NCBI GenBank assembly: GCA_050248955.1
Contig: JBFWRK010000005.1
Span: 239,634-303,633 of the forward strand
Reading direction: 5' to 3'
From: JBFWRK01 sp050248955
Lineage (GTDB): Bacteria > Actinomycetota > Acidimicrobiia > Acidimicrobiales > Ilumatobacteraceae
DNA: 64,000 bases
In this document: positions 49,180 to 56,950 of the stretch, one piece after another
Position numbering within the stretch: the stretch's first letter is position 1
Layout of the letters: every line of letters begins with the position of its first letter
Notes under the pieces: generated by a model
Told to the model about the DNA's origin: nothing
The model's database searches: none
Seen by the model: only the letters and a program-made list of their open reading frames with translations
Program-made: the position numbers and the translations under genes

Positions 49180-50262
49180 CTACAGCTGAGGGCGCACGGT
49201 GTACGCGGCGCCGCCTCCTCCGGCGATGACGTCGTCGAGCCAGTTGCCCTCGTACACGTCGTTGGCGTCCTGGACCAGATCGTTGGCGGCGGCACCCTCG
49301 GGCGTGGTCACGAGCGTCCACGCTTGACGCTTGTAGGTCCAGTTGCCGGGGTACAGCCGGTGCGCCTCGCGCCACCACGGCACGGCGGCCTCGGGCCCGA
49401 CGGTGCGGCGGAGGTGCTCGCCCAGCTCGAAGCAGGCCGCGGCACGGGCTTCGTCGTCGCCCCGCGGCTGCGACCGAGCGACGACCTCGTCCGGGTCGAG
49501 GGCGAAGCGGCTCTTCGCGCCCTGCTCGACCCAGTCGGCGATCGCGGCGCGATACGCCTCGGCGTCGTCCGGGATGTTCTTGACCTCGGTCAGCAGCAGC
49601 GTCATCCGCTCCGACAACCCCTCAGGGATGGCCATGTCGCGCAGCGAGCTGCGCTCGATGCTCGCCGACTCCGCCGGGCGCACCAGCGTGCCGGTCTCGT
49701 CGATCCACACGGCCATCGGGATGTTCACGAAGCCGAAGAGCTCACCGGTGACGTGGGTCGTGTCGATCAGACTCGGGTGCGTCGGGGATGCGGCATCGAT
49801 CCACGGATGGGCATGGGCGGGTTCGACGTCGAGTGCGACGGTCACGACCGTCAGGCCCTTCGGCTCGAGCTCGCTGTGGAGTGCCTGCCACCCGGGCAGG
49901 CTGGTGCGACAACCTCAATAACTGGCCCAGGCGACGAGCAGCACCTTGCGGCCGTGCAGCGCGGACAGCCTGAAGTCCCCACCGTCGCGGTCGATGAGCG
50001 TCGGGTCCGCCGCGGTGGCCGTCGGCAGCGCCGTGCCGGTCGCGGTGGCGGGGCCGAGCGCCCACAGCCCGTGCAGCTCGTCGTGCACGAGCGGCATGCC
50101 GAGTCGAGCGGCGGCGACGGTGACGTCGATCGTGCCGTCCTCGTGCCGTGCCCCCGGCGCAGGGACGCAGACGTCGCCGCGGCACAGGCCTTCGGGCTTG
50201 GCGTCCCAGCCGGTACGTTCCGCGAAGTCGAGCGGATCGGCGGTCAGCGAGTCGAGGAGCAC
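49180..50262 (-). CDS. ResA/TlpA-like thioredoxin-fold protein with in-frame TGA (probable selenoprotein)
   Basis: One continuous frame of 360 codons is interrupted only by TGA at 49917-49915. Before it, residues 1-115 begin MLLDSLTADP, contain a CRGDVC motif near 27-32 and end FRLSALHGRKVLLVAWASY. After it, GCRTSLPGWQALHSELEPKG leads to LTVVTVALDVEP, the second half of a thioredoxin fold. The TGA codes for position 116 of W-A-S-Y-U-G-C, where relatives have the redox Cys; Cys118 follows. A stem-loop at 49883-49901 fits a bacterial SECIS. The C-terminal part has an HRLYPGNWTYKRQ segment and tetratricopeptide-like helices. No signal peptide is seen, so it may act in the cytosol. The start is GTG; it lies 9 nt after the SCO6745 gene. 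A Cys-to-stop mutation is the alternative. Confidence 0.82.
49883..49901 (-). promoter_or_regulatory. Candidate bacterial SECIS stem-loop
   Basis: GCCTGCC, loop CGGGT, then GGCAGGC: a perfect 7-bp stem. The loop starts 20 nt after the TGA (49917-49915), within the 16-37 nt range of bacterial SECIS elements, and has G at its second position, as SelB recognition requires. Confidence 0.7.
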
Positions 50263-50271
50263 TCGTCGACC

Positions 50272-51183
50272 CTACCCGCGGCCGCTGGCGGCCTTGGCGA
50301 GGTCGTGCGGCCCCGAAGCGAGGTAGCCGCCGGCCGCGCGTACGTCCGCGCCCCACGGCGCGAGCAACCCGAACAGCTCGTCGAGCTCCTCGCCGCCGGC
50401 GCCGATCGCGGCGCGCATCTGGCGATCGGTCGCCACCTCGACCTCCTCGCGCAGCTCCCGTCCCGCTCCGGTGAGCGCGCCGCCGGCCTCGTCGAGGAGC
50501 CCACGCTGCCGCAGCCGCTCGGTCGCTGCATCGAACTCGGCGGTCGTCCAGCTCCTGGTTCGGCTGTACGACCTCGGCGGCAAGCCCCAGTACAGCTCCG
50601 AGACCAGGCCGATCTCGGTGGCGTCGAAACCCGCCGAGATCCACGACGCCGTGTGCGAATCGCCGCGGTACTCCCGGAACATGTCGCCGAGGCGCCACAT
50701 CGCACCGATCGGGTCGGCGGGCAGCCCCTGCGAGCGCAGCCCGGCGAAGAGTGGTCGACCTTCGGGGCGGAGCGGCTCGACCATCCGCTGCAGGATCGCG
50801 GTGACCCGGGCCAGACCTTCCGGTTCGTCGCCGAGGATGCGCCGGAGCTGCCCAATGGCGCCGCGGTCGCGGGCTGCGCAGATCGTCGTCGCGTCCGTGA
50901 GCGTCCAGCCGAGCTGGACGCACGGCACGACGACCGCAGGGTTGAACACGGCGAACGCTGCGGCGATCACCTCGCCGGCGACCTGCCCCATCACCGAGCC
51001 GCGGCTCGTGAAGTAGGCCGGTCCGTCGGGGAGGGCGACGCCGTTCGCCTCGCCCGGGCTCGGACCGAAGCCGAGCGCGACGTACTCCGCATGGCACTCC
51101 GGCGAGAAGTACACCTGCCCGGTCACGGGTTCGAGCAGCGAGCCGAGCGTCCGGGCCTTCGCAGAGAGCGTCGCATCGTCCAT
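50272..51183 (-). CDS. SCO6745-family protein
   Basis: 303-aa cytosolic helical protein of the actinobacterial SCO6745 family. Family-typical stretches are LLEPVTGQVYFSPECHAEYV near the start, GPAYFTSRGSVMGQVAGEVI, and the later TAEFDAATERLRQRGLLDEA, which resembles a winged-helix segment followed by GAGRELREEVEVATD. Function is unknown. The ATG at 51183 is used; a GTG 9 nt upstream is possible. It is followed at 9 nt by the selenoprotein candidate, so the two probably form an operon. Confidence 0.85.
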   Translation of the reverse strand: MDDATLSAKARTLGSLLEPVTGQVYFSPECHAEYVALGFGPSPGEANGVALPDGPAYFTSRGSVMGQVAGEVIAAAFAVFNPAVVVPCVQLGWTLTDATTICAARDRGAIGQLRRILGDEPEGLARVTAILQRMVEPLRPEGRPLFAGLRSQGLPADPIGAMWRLGDMFREYRGDSHTASWISAGFDATEIGLVSELYWGLPPRSYSRTRSWTTAEFDAATERLRQRGLLDEAGGALTGAGRELREEVEVATDRQMRAAIGAGGEELDELFGLLAPWGADVRAAGGYLASGPHDLAKAASGRG

Positions 51184-51256
51184 GTGCGCCACTCTGGTGC
51201 GCGGGCGGCCCGACCGACGAGCCGTGCTGCTCGGCGTTCGCTACGGTGCCCGATCC

Positions 51257-51715
51257 GTGACCGCACCTGTCGTCGAGATCGCCCAGGAAGCGACGTCCGA
51301 GCTCGTGGACGCCTTCGCCCGACTCATCCCGCAGCTGTCGAGGAGCTCACCGCCTCCGACGCGCGCGGAGCTCGCCGAGATGATCGCCTCACCCGCGACG
51401 GATGTGCTGCTCGCGAAGGAGGGCGACGACATCCTCGGCGCGCTGACGCTCGTCGTGTTCCGGATCCCGACGGGCGTGCGGGCGTGGATCGAGGACGTGG
51501 TCGTCGACGACGCGGCGCGGGGCAAGGGCGTCGGCGATCTGCTGAACCGCTTCGCCGTGCAGCTCGCCGCTTCGAAGGGCGCGAAGACCGTGGACCTCAC
51601 GTCACGACCCGCTCGCGCGGCAGCGAACCGGCTCTACCAGCGCATCGGCTTCGAGGCTCGGGACACCAACGTCTACCGGCTCGTCATCGACGAGGACGGC
51701 TCTGCCGCGCGTTAG
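51257..51715 (+). CDS. GNAT-family N-acetyltransferase
   Basis: 152-aa GCN5-related acetyltransferase. The acetyl-CoA loop is VVVDDAARGKGVGDLLNRFA (R-G-K-G-V-G). The last strand and helix are ANRLYQRIGFEARDTNVYRL. Substrate unknown. The start is GTG at 51257, with a TACGGT hexamer (51242-51247) ending 9 nt before it, so the mRNA may be leaderless. It is divergent from the SCO6745/selenoprotein pair. Confidence 0.88.
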   Translation: MTAPVVEIAQEATSELVDAFARLIPQLSRSSPPPTRAELAEMIASPATDVLLAKEGDDILGALTLVVFRIPTGVRAWIEDVVVDDAARGKGVGDLLNRFAVQLAASKGAKTVDLTSRPARAAANRLYQRIGFEARDTNVYRLVIDEDGSAAR

Positions 51716-51795
51716 CGTCGAGCTCGAACTGACAGCCAACTGCCACCCGCCGTGGGCGCGAACGCCCGGCCACGAGCGCCGACGGAGGAGGAACC

Positions 51796-52404
51796 ATGCC
51801 GGCATCCCCAGTACGTCGAGCCGAGCGGTCGGCGCAGACCCGCCACGCGCTCGTCGAGGCATCGCTGCGCCTCTTCGCGACGAAGGGCTACGAGGCGACC
51901 AGCACCGAGGAGATCGCGGAAGCGGCGGGTGTCTCGCCACGGACGTTCTTCCGCTACTTCCCGACGAAGGAGTCGGTGCTGTTCTTCGGCGCCTACGACT
52001 TCATGCGTTCGTTCCACGGGGTCTTCATCGCGCAGCCTCCCGGGCTCTCCGATCTCGACGCTGCGCGGCATGCACTCGTGGTGCTCGCGCCGGGCGTCAG
52101 CCGGCTCCGCGAGCGGATCCAGCTGTACGAGCTCGCCGTCGGGTCGTCGATGGTGCTGCGAGGGCGCGAGCAGGTGAACCGGGAGCAGCACGCCCGAACC
52201 ATGGCCGAAGCGATCGCCGAGCGGCGCGGCCTGCGCCGACCCGATGCTGCGTGCGAGCTCCTGGCGTCGATCTGCCACGTCGTCCTGCGTCGGGCACTCG
52301 AGGAGTGGCTGCACGGGCCGGTGCGTGGGGACCTCGCCGTGGTGCTGGGTCAGCAGTTCGATCTGCTCGCGACAGAGGTCGCACGAGCGAGCGTGCACCT
52401 CTGA
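51796..52404 (+). CDS. TetR-family transcriptional regulator
   Basis: 202-aa regulator. The DNA-binding domain (about 10-60) reads TRHALVEASLRLFATKGYEA, then TSTEEIAEAAGVSPRTFFRY and FPTKESVLF, a textbook TetR helix-turn-helix. The remaining 140 residues form a helical ligand domain of the MftR-like C-terminal type (RREALEEW-like RRALEEWL). A GGAGGAACC site lies just before the ATG. Its target is unknown; the neighbouring cupin gene, convergent with it, is one possibility. Confidence 0.93.
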   Translation: MPASPVRRAERSAQTRHALVEASLRLFATKGYEATSTEEIAEAAGVSPRTFFRYFPTKESVLFFGAYDFMRSFHGVFIAQPPGLSDLDAARHALVVLAPGVSRLRERIQLYELAVGSSMVLRGREQVNREQHARTMAEAIAERRGLRRPDAACELLASICHVVLRRALEEWLHGPVRGDLAVVLGQQFDLLATEVARASVHL

Positions 52405-52448
52405 CGATGACACTCGTCTGCCACGAGAAGTTCTCGCCGACGCCCGGG

Positions 52449-52796
52449 TCAGCTCGATGGCCGCAGGTAGAGGTAGAAGACCGTGCAACCGTCTGACGTC
52501 GTCGCGTCGATGTCGTGCTCCACGCCACTGGGGATGTGCACGTAGGAGCCCGGTCCGACCTCGGTACCGAGGACCAGTGCGCGACCTTCGAGCACCCAGA
52601 GGTGGTGATGGTTGAGGTGGTGAGTGTGCGCTCCCAGCCGATGCCGAGCCTCGACGGTCAGCACGCCGGCGATCGACGTGCCGTCGGTCCACAGCACACG
52701 GTGGGTGACACCATCGATCGATCCGAGCGGAACAGGCGGGATGGCGGCGATCGCGTCTGGGGTGAGGACGATCGGCGACGTGATCAACGGGTCCAT
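52449..52796 (-). CDS. Small cupin-domain protein
   Basis: 115-aa single cupin barrel. The metal-binding cluster is GAHTHHLNHHHLWVLEGRAL and the second cupin motif is GPGSYVHIPSGVEHDI. It may bind a metal and a small ligand, or act as an isomerase or oxygenase of unknown substrate. Its start faces the ribosome hibernation gene at 52922 across a 125-bp region. That region contains an AGGG-N9-CCCT dyad (52833-52848). No clear ribosome site is seen. Confidence 0.85.
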   Translation of the reverse strand: MDPLITSPIVLTPDAIAAIPPVPLGSIDGVTHRVLWTDGTSIAGVLTVEARHRLGAHTHHLNHHHLWVLEGRALVLGTEVGPGSYVHIPSGVEHDIDATTSDGCTVFYLYLRPSS

Positions 52797-52921
52797 GTCA
52801 CGAGACGATGCGTTGCTCGGTGCGTTCTCGCCAGGGGCGTTCGACCCTTCATCGTGAGCGTGTGACGTTGGCCCCTTGGCGCCGGTGCACCTATCGGGGA
52901 CGATGACCGTAGGAGGTGGTC

Positions 52922-54112
52922 ATGATGACTGATGAGGTCATGCAGAGGCCGTCCACCCACTCGGATCCCCAGCTGGGGCTGTCGCCGGCATCGCACCCCC
53001 TCGAGGTGGCGCGTGTCTGGGCGCGCTGTCTCGAAGCAGGGCGGCTGGACGTGGGGTTGACGTTGTATGCGGGAGATGCCGTGGTGCACGTCGACGACGA
53101 CGTCGTGCTGGGGCAGACCGACCTGCGGGGCTACCTGGAGCGCAGCCCGCTGTACGGCATCGACAGCGCACCCGTCATCCGCGGCGAGAACGGGACGATC
53201 CAGTTGCGCTGGATGAGCGTGGGCGCATCGCCGAGCATCGAGGTGCGCTGCCGCGTCGAGCAGGGGCAGATCGTCGAGCAGTGGATCAGTGAGGTGCCGC
53301 CGGAAGGCACCATCCTCATGGTCACGACCCCGGAAGGGCCGCTGGAGATGACGATCGTCACCCACGGCCACGTCACCGAGGATGCGTGCGACTACGCCTA
53401 TCAACGCCTCCGCACGGTGATCGAGCACATCGACGAACCGGTCCTCTTCGCGAGGGTGAAGCTGACGCACGCCCCGGATCCTGCTCGGGACCGGCCGGCC
53501 ATCGCCCAAGTCGCGGTCGACGTCAACGGGCAGGTCGTGCGCGCCCAGATCGGCGCTCACACGATGCGAGAAGCGATCGATCTGCTGCAGGGCCGCCTGC
53601 GCGACAAGATCGAGCATCGCGCCCAGCGTCGCCATGCCCTGCGTACGCGCGCAGCGATGTCGCCGCCAGGTGAGTGGCGTCACGGCGATCCGCCCACCGA
53701 GCGTCCCAGCTACTTCGATCGGCCTCACGACGAGCGGGAGCTCGTTCGCCACAAGGGCTATGTGGTCGATGAGCTCACGCCGGACGAAGCCGTCTTCGAC
53801 ATGGAGCAGCGAGACTTCGACTTCTACCTCTTCCGGGAGATGGCGACCGGCGATGACGCGCTCGTCGAGCGCGGCCCCGACGGCTCGTACCGGCTGACCC
53901 GCCTACGGCCGACGTCGATCGAGACGCCGGCGACGGCGGTCACGCTGGACGTCGCCGAGCAACCCGCCCCGGTGCTCGGCGTGGACGACGCCGTCGAGCG
54001 GATCAACGCCAACGGCGAGCAGTTCGTCTTCTTCGCAAATGAAGCGACCGGACGCGGCAACGTGATCTACCACCGATACGACGGCCACTACGGGCTGGTC
54101 GCACCCGATTGA
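52922..54112 (+). CDS. Long ribosome hibernation factor with SnoaL-like N-domain and doubled C-domain
   Basis: 398-aa protein with four parts. About 20-125 looks like a SnoaL/NTF2-like fold (RLDVGLTLYAGDAVVHVDDD). About 138-215 is an HPF/RaiA (S30AE) domain: VTEDACDYAYQRLRTVIEHI, then VDVNGQVVRAQIGAHTMREA with IDLLQGRLRDKIEHR. Two copies of the S30EA C-terminal dimer domain follow: about 278-330 (TPDEAVFDMEQRDFDFYLFR) and about 345-398 (VDDAVERINANGEQFVFFAN, ending YHRYDGHYGLVAPD). HPF proteins inactivate and protect ribosomes as 100S dimers. Mycobacterial Rv0079 and RafH, induced by hypoxia through DosR, are the nearest functional parallels I know. A TAGGAGGTGG site precedes the ATG. First gene of a stress cluster. 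Confidence 0.88.
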   Translation: MMTDEVMQRPSTHSDPQLGLSPASHPLEVARVWARCLEAGRLDVGLTLYAGDAVVHVDDDVVLGQTDLRGYLERSPLYGIDSAPVIRGENGTIQLRWMSVGASPSIEVRCRVEQGQIVEQWISEVPPEGTILMVTTPEGPLEMTIVTHGHVTEDACDYAYQRLRTVIEHIDEPVLFARVKLTHAPDPARDRPAIAQVAVDVNGQVVRAQIGAHTMREAIDLLQGRLRDKIEHRAQRRHALRTRAAMSPPGEWRHGDPPTERPSYFDRPHDERELVRHKGYVVDELTPDEAVFDMEQRDFDFYLFREMATGDDALVERGPDGSYRLTRLRPTSIETPATAVTLDVAEQPAPVLGVDDAVERINANGEQFVFFANEATGRGNVIYHRYDGHYGLVAPD

Positions 54113-54117
54113 CGGCG

Positions 54118-55263
54118 ATGCAGCACCCCCTGCCGCCGTACCCGACGAAGCGTCTGCCGCGCAGTGCGAGGCCGCGGTCGGCCCACGCGACGTCGCGGTC
54201 CCGTTGGTCGTTGCGGGTGGCGACCGTGGCAGGCATCGAGATCCGGATCCACGCGAGCTTCCTGCTGCTGGTTGCCCTCGTGGCGCTCGGGTCGACCGCC
54301 GAAGAGGGCCCTGGTCTCGCCTCCGCACTGATCTGGCTGGCCGCGCTGTTCGCCTGTGTCGTCATCCACGAACTGGCGCACAGCGTGGTTGCTCGCCGGA
54401 ACGGGATCCCGATCGTCGAGATCGAGCTGCTGCCGATCGGCGGCGTCTCGAAGATGGCGCGATCGCCAGACGATCCTGCCGTCGAGTTCCGCATCGCCGC
54501 CGCCGGACCGATCGCGAGCATGGTCCTGGGTGGTGCATTCGCCGTGCTCGCGCTGCTCATCGGGGTGTCCATGTGGCCGCCGACGCTCTACGGCGGTGGT
54601 TTCCTGGCGAGGCTGTCGTGGGCCAACCTGCTGCTCGCCGGCTTCAACCTGGTTCCCGCGCTCCCACTCGACGGAGGTCGCGTGTTCCGGGCGCTCCTCG
54701 CACAACGGACCGATCGAGAGCGGGCGACCCGCGTGGCCGCCATGGTCGGTCGCCTCGTTGCGAGCCTCGTCATCGCCGCCGGCATCTTCTTCGTCAACCT
54801 GTGGCTCCTCGTCATCGGCGTGTTCGTCTACTTCGGGAGCTCGGCCGAGGAGACGGCAGCCACGATCCACGAGCGGATCAAGGACGTACGAGTGCGTGAC
54901 GTGATGATCCGAGATCCGATCGCGCTCCCTGCGCACGTGCTGGTCGCGCAACTGACCGACACGTTGTGGCACAGCGCTCAGCGCGAGTTCCCGGTCGTCA
55001 CGGCACAGGGGACGTACATCGGGCTGGTCACCGCGGCGATGCTCCTGCGAGCTGCGCCCGGGGCAACCGTCGGCGACATCGCCGACACTGCCGCGCCGAC
55101 GCTGGCGCCTGACGACCGGCTCGAGGCGAGTGGGCTCCTCGACGACGAGCTCACTGCCGCCGCAGTCGTCAGTGCTGGACGCGTCGTCGGCCTCGCCCGG
55201 GCCACCGACGCAGCGCTCGTTGCCCAGCGTCTGATCCAGCAGGCGGCTGGCTCCAGTCGATGA
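54118..55263 (+). CDS. Site-2 protease (M50) with C-terminal CBS-like region
   Basis: 381-aa intramembrane metalloprotease. Zinc motif H-E-L-A-H at 84-88 and the third ligand in NLVPALPLDGGRVFRALLAQ (about 178-197). Five or six membrane spans surround them (about 40-60, 72-90, 122-145, 160-185, 205-225). The cytosolic part (about 255-375) resembles a CBS pair (VRVRDVMIRDPIALPAHVLV). This is the Rip3/Rv2625c type of S2P, which belongs to the DosR regulon in M. tuberculosis. Start ATG 54118, 5 nt after the hibernation factor stop, so the two are co-transcribed. Its 3' end overlaps the convergent CapA-like gene by 95 nt. Confidence 0.9.
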   Translation: MQHPLPPYPTKRLPRSARPRSAHATSRSRWSLRVATVAGIEIRIHASFLLLVALVALGSTAEEGPGLASALIWLAALFACVVIHELAHSVVARRNGIPIVEIELLPIGGVSKMARSPDDPAVEFRIAAAGPIASMVLGGAFAVLALLIGVSMWPPTLYGGGFLARLSWANLLLAGFNLVPALPLDGGRVFRALLAQRTDRERATRVAAMVGRLVASLVIAAGIFFVNLWLLVIGVFVYFGSSAEETAATIHERIKDVRVRDVMIRDPIALPAHVLVAQLTDTLWHSAQREFPVVTAQGTYIGLVTAAMLLRAAPGATVGDIADTAAPTLAPDDRLEASGLLDDELTAAAVVSAGRVVGLARATDAALVAQRLIQQAAGSSR

Positions 55264-56203
55264 CGAGACGGCCGGCGCGCTCGACGACGTCGGTGCCGAG
55301 CGCGGCGCAGGCACCTCGGAACCGGTTGCTGATCCAGCCGGCTTCGTCGACGGTGGCGAGGCGGGTGTGGCAGTAGTCCAGGGCGAGCGGGACGGCTTCG
55401 ATCACGCTCGGCTGTCCTGACTCGTCGAACGTCACCAGGAACAGCAGCCCGAGGTCGTTGCGCATGGCGAGGTCGGTGGCGTAGTCGTCGATGAAGTCGC
55501 CGAGGTCGTACAAGACGGCGTTGGCGGCGCCGTGGAACACGTGCGCGGAGTGGCCGGCGACGAGCGTCGCGCCGGCAGCTCGGAACGTACCTGCCGCGGC
55601 ACGGACGTGGCGGACGGGTTCGACGACCATGTTCGGTCCCCAGTGAGGAGTCACCAGGACGATGTCGGTGGCGAGCCGGCTGATGGTGTCGAGCAACCAA
55701 GTAGGTGAGCCCTGGCGGAGGTCGGCGTACGCGACCCCGGGGCGGTCGGCACCGGCCGCATAGTCGCGGGGATGGTCGGTGACCGCGACGACGCCGACGC
55801 GCCCGCCAGCGCACTCGAGGATCGCCGGGTTCCGGGCAGCAGCTTCGTCGACGCCGGCACCGACCCAGGCGATGCCGGCACGAGCGAGGTGGCGGAACGT
55901 GTCGAGGAGCGCCTGGATGCCGAAGTCGAGTGCGTGGTTGTTGGCGAGCGTGACGCAGCTGACGCCGAGGTGGCTGAGCACCTCGACGGCGACCGGTGGG
56001 GCCCGGAAGAAGAACGGCTTGTCGGGGTCGGGCCACCGTGCGCCGCGATCCGAGATCGCGCACTCGAGGTTGAGGATGAACAGGTCGGCCTCGTGGGTGG
56101 CGGCGACGACCTCGTCGGCGAACAACGCGGTGGGTGGGACATGGCGCAGACGTTCGGCGACCTGGCGCCCGAGCATGGTGTCGCCCGCCAGCGCGACCTT
56201 CAT
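55169..56203 (-). CDS. CapA-family metallophosphatase-like protein (poly-gamma-glutamate synthesis type)
   Basis: 344-aa protein of the CapA/PgsA calcineurin-like fold. Motifs: VALAGDTMLGRQVAERL at 3-19, LFILNLECAISDRG, VTLANNHALDFG (N-N-H metal site), VVAVTDHP, VLVTPHWGPNM and LVAGHSAHVFHG. It has no signal peptide, unlike surface CapA proteins. Rv0574c, a DosR-regulon gene, is of this type. It starts 2 nt after the phosphoribosyltransferase stop (operon). Its last 30 codons overlap the S2P gene on the other strand; the final RRWPGRGRRRVQH tail lies in that overlap and may be dispensable. Confidence 0.88.
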   Translation of the reverse strand: MKVALAGDTMLGRQVAERLRHVPPTALFADEVVAATHEADLFILNLECAISDRGARWPDPDKPFFFRAPPVAVEVLSHLGVSCVTLANNHALDFGIQALLDTFRHLARAGIAWVGAGVDEAAARNPAILECAGGRVGVVAVTDHPRDYAAGADRPGVAYADLRQGSPTWLLDTISRLATDIVLVTPHWGPNMVVEPVRHVRAAAGTFRAAGATLVAGHSAHVFHGAANAVLYDLGDFIDDYATDLAMRNDLGLLFLVTFDESGQPSVIEAVPLALDYCHTRLATVDEAGWISNRFRGACAALGTDVVERAGRLVIDWSQPPAGSDAGQRALRRWPGRGRRRVQH

Positions 56204-56205
56204 GG

Positions 56206-56871
56206 TCAGCGGGCTGGGCGCGGGTCCGGAGCCTGCTGGTGGCGAGCGCGCTGCAGGCAGGTGATGACCTCGTCGTCGGAGGTCTGGGAGAAGTCGGCGT
56301 AGAACTGGCCGATTGCGAAGAACGCCTCCGGTGTCTCGAGGCAGACGAGCTCGTCGGCGTCGTCGCCGAGCCGCGTGGTCCAATCAGGCGGCGCGACGGG
56401 CACGGCGAGCACAACCCGGGCCGCTCCGTGGGCGCGGGCGACCTGGCACGCAGCGCGCGCCGTCGAACCCGTGGCGATGCCGTCGTCGACCACGAGTGCG
56501 GTCCGCCCTTCGAGTGGCACACGCCCGCGGTCTCCACGGAACCGCAGCGCGCGGCGTTCCAGCTCGGTTCGCTCGCGGGCTTCGACGTCCGCCAGCTGGC
56601 GCGCGGTGACACCGGCCATGCGAACGATCTCGTCGTTGATGATCCGGGCGCCGTCCTCACCGATCGCGCCCATCCCGAGCTCGGGCTGGAAGGGCACGCC
56701 GAGCTTGCGGACGACGATGACGTCCAGCGGCGCGTCGAGTGCCGCGGCGACCTCGAAGGCGACGGGGACGCCGCCCCGGGGAAGCCCCAGCACGACCACG
56801 GGCTCCCCGCGCAGGTGCAGCAGCTTCGTCGCCAGGCGACGACCGGCATCCACGCGATCAGCGAACACCAT
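56206..56871 (-). CDS. Phosphoribosyltransferase-domain protein (Rv0571c-like)
   Basis: 221-aa type I PRTase-fold protein. The PRPP loop is TALVVDDGIATGSTARAACQ (about 123-142). VVVLGLPRGGVPVAFEVAAA, LDVIVVRKLGVPFQPELGMG and IGEDGARIINDEIV are typical of the actinobacterial family that includes Rv0571c of the DosR regulon. Substrate unknown; such proteins are often fused to hydrolases. A GAGGAGGTG ribosome site precedes the ATG. A DosR-like palindrome lies 47-66 nt upstream. First gene of an operon with the CapA-like gene. Confidence 0.9.
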   Translation of the reverse strand: MVFADRVDAGRRLATKLLHLRGEPVVVLGLPRGGVPVAFEVAAALDAPLDVIVVRKLGVPFQPELGMGAIGEDGARIINDEIVRMAGVTARQLADVEARERTELERRALRFRGDRGRVPLEGRTALVVDDGIATGSTARAACQVARAHGAARVVLAVPVAPPDWTTRLGDDADELVCLETPEAFFAIGQFYADFSQTSDDEVITCLQRARHQQAPDPRPAR

Positions 56872-56917
56872 GACCGCACCTCCTCATGCCGACCTTGCTC
56901 CCGTGACGGCCACGTCG

Positions 56918-56937
56918 CAAGGGTCGATGGTCCCCAG
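56918..56937. promoter_or_regulatory. DosR-box-like palindrome before the phosphoribosyltransferase
   Basis: CAAGGGTCGATGGTCCCCAG matches the DosR consensus at 13 of 20 positions, with GGG and GTCCC cores intact. Its distance from the start (47 nt) is nearly the same as that of the site before the single-domain USP gene (50 nt). Confidence 0.4.
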
Positions 56938-56950
56938 CGCGGATCTGCGC

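Noticed and set aside
49180..50262. Interpretation of the in-frame TGA as a simple pseudogene or as two separate genes
   Set aside because: The halves make one thioredoxin fold, the TGA sits on the redox residue, no other lesion exists and a SECIS-like stem follows. It remains the fallback if Sec genes are missing.
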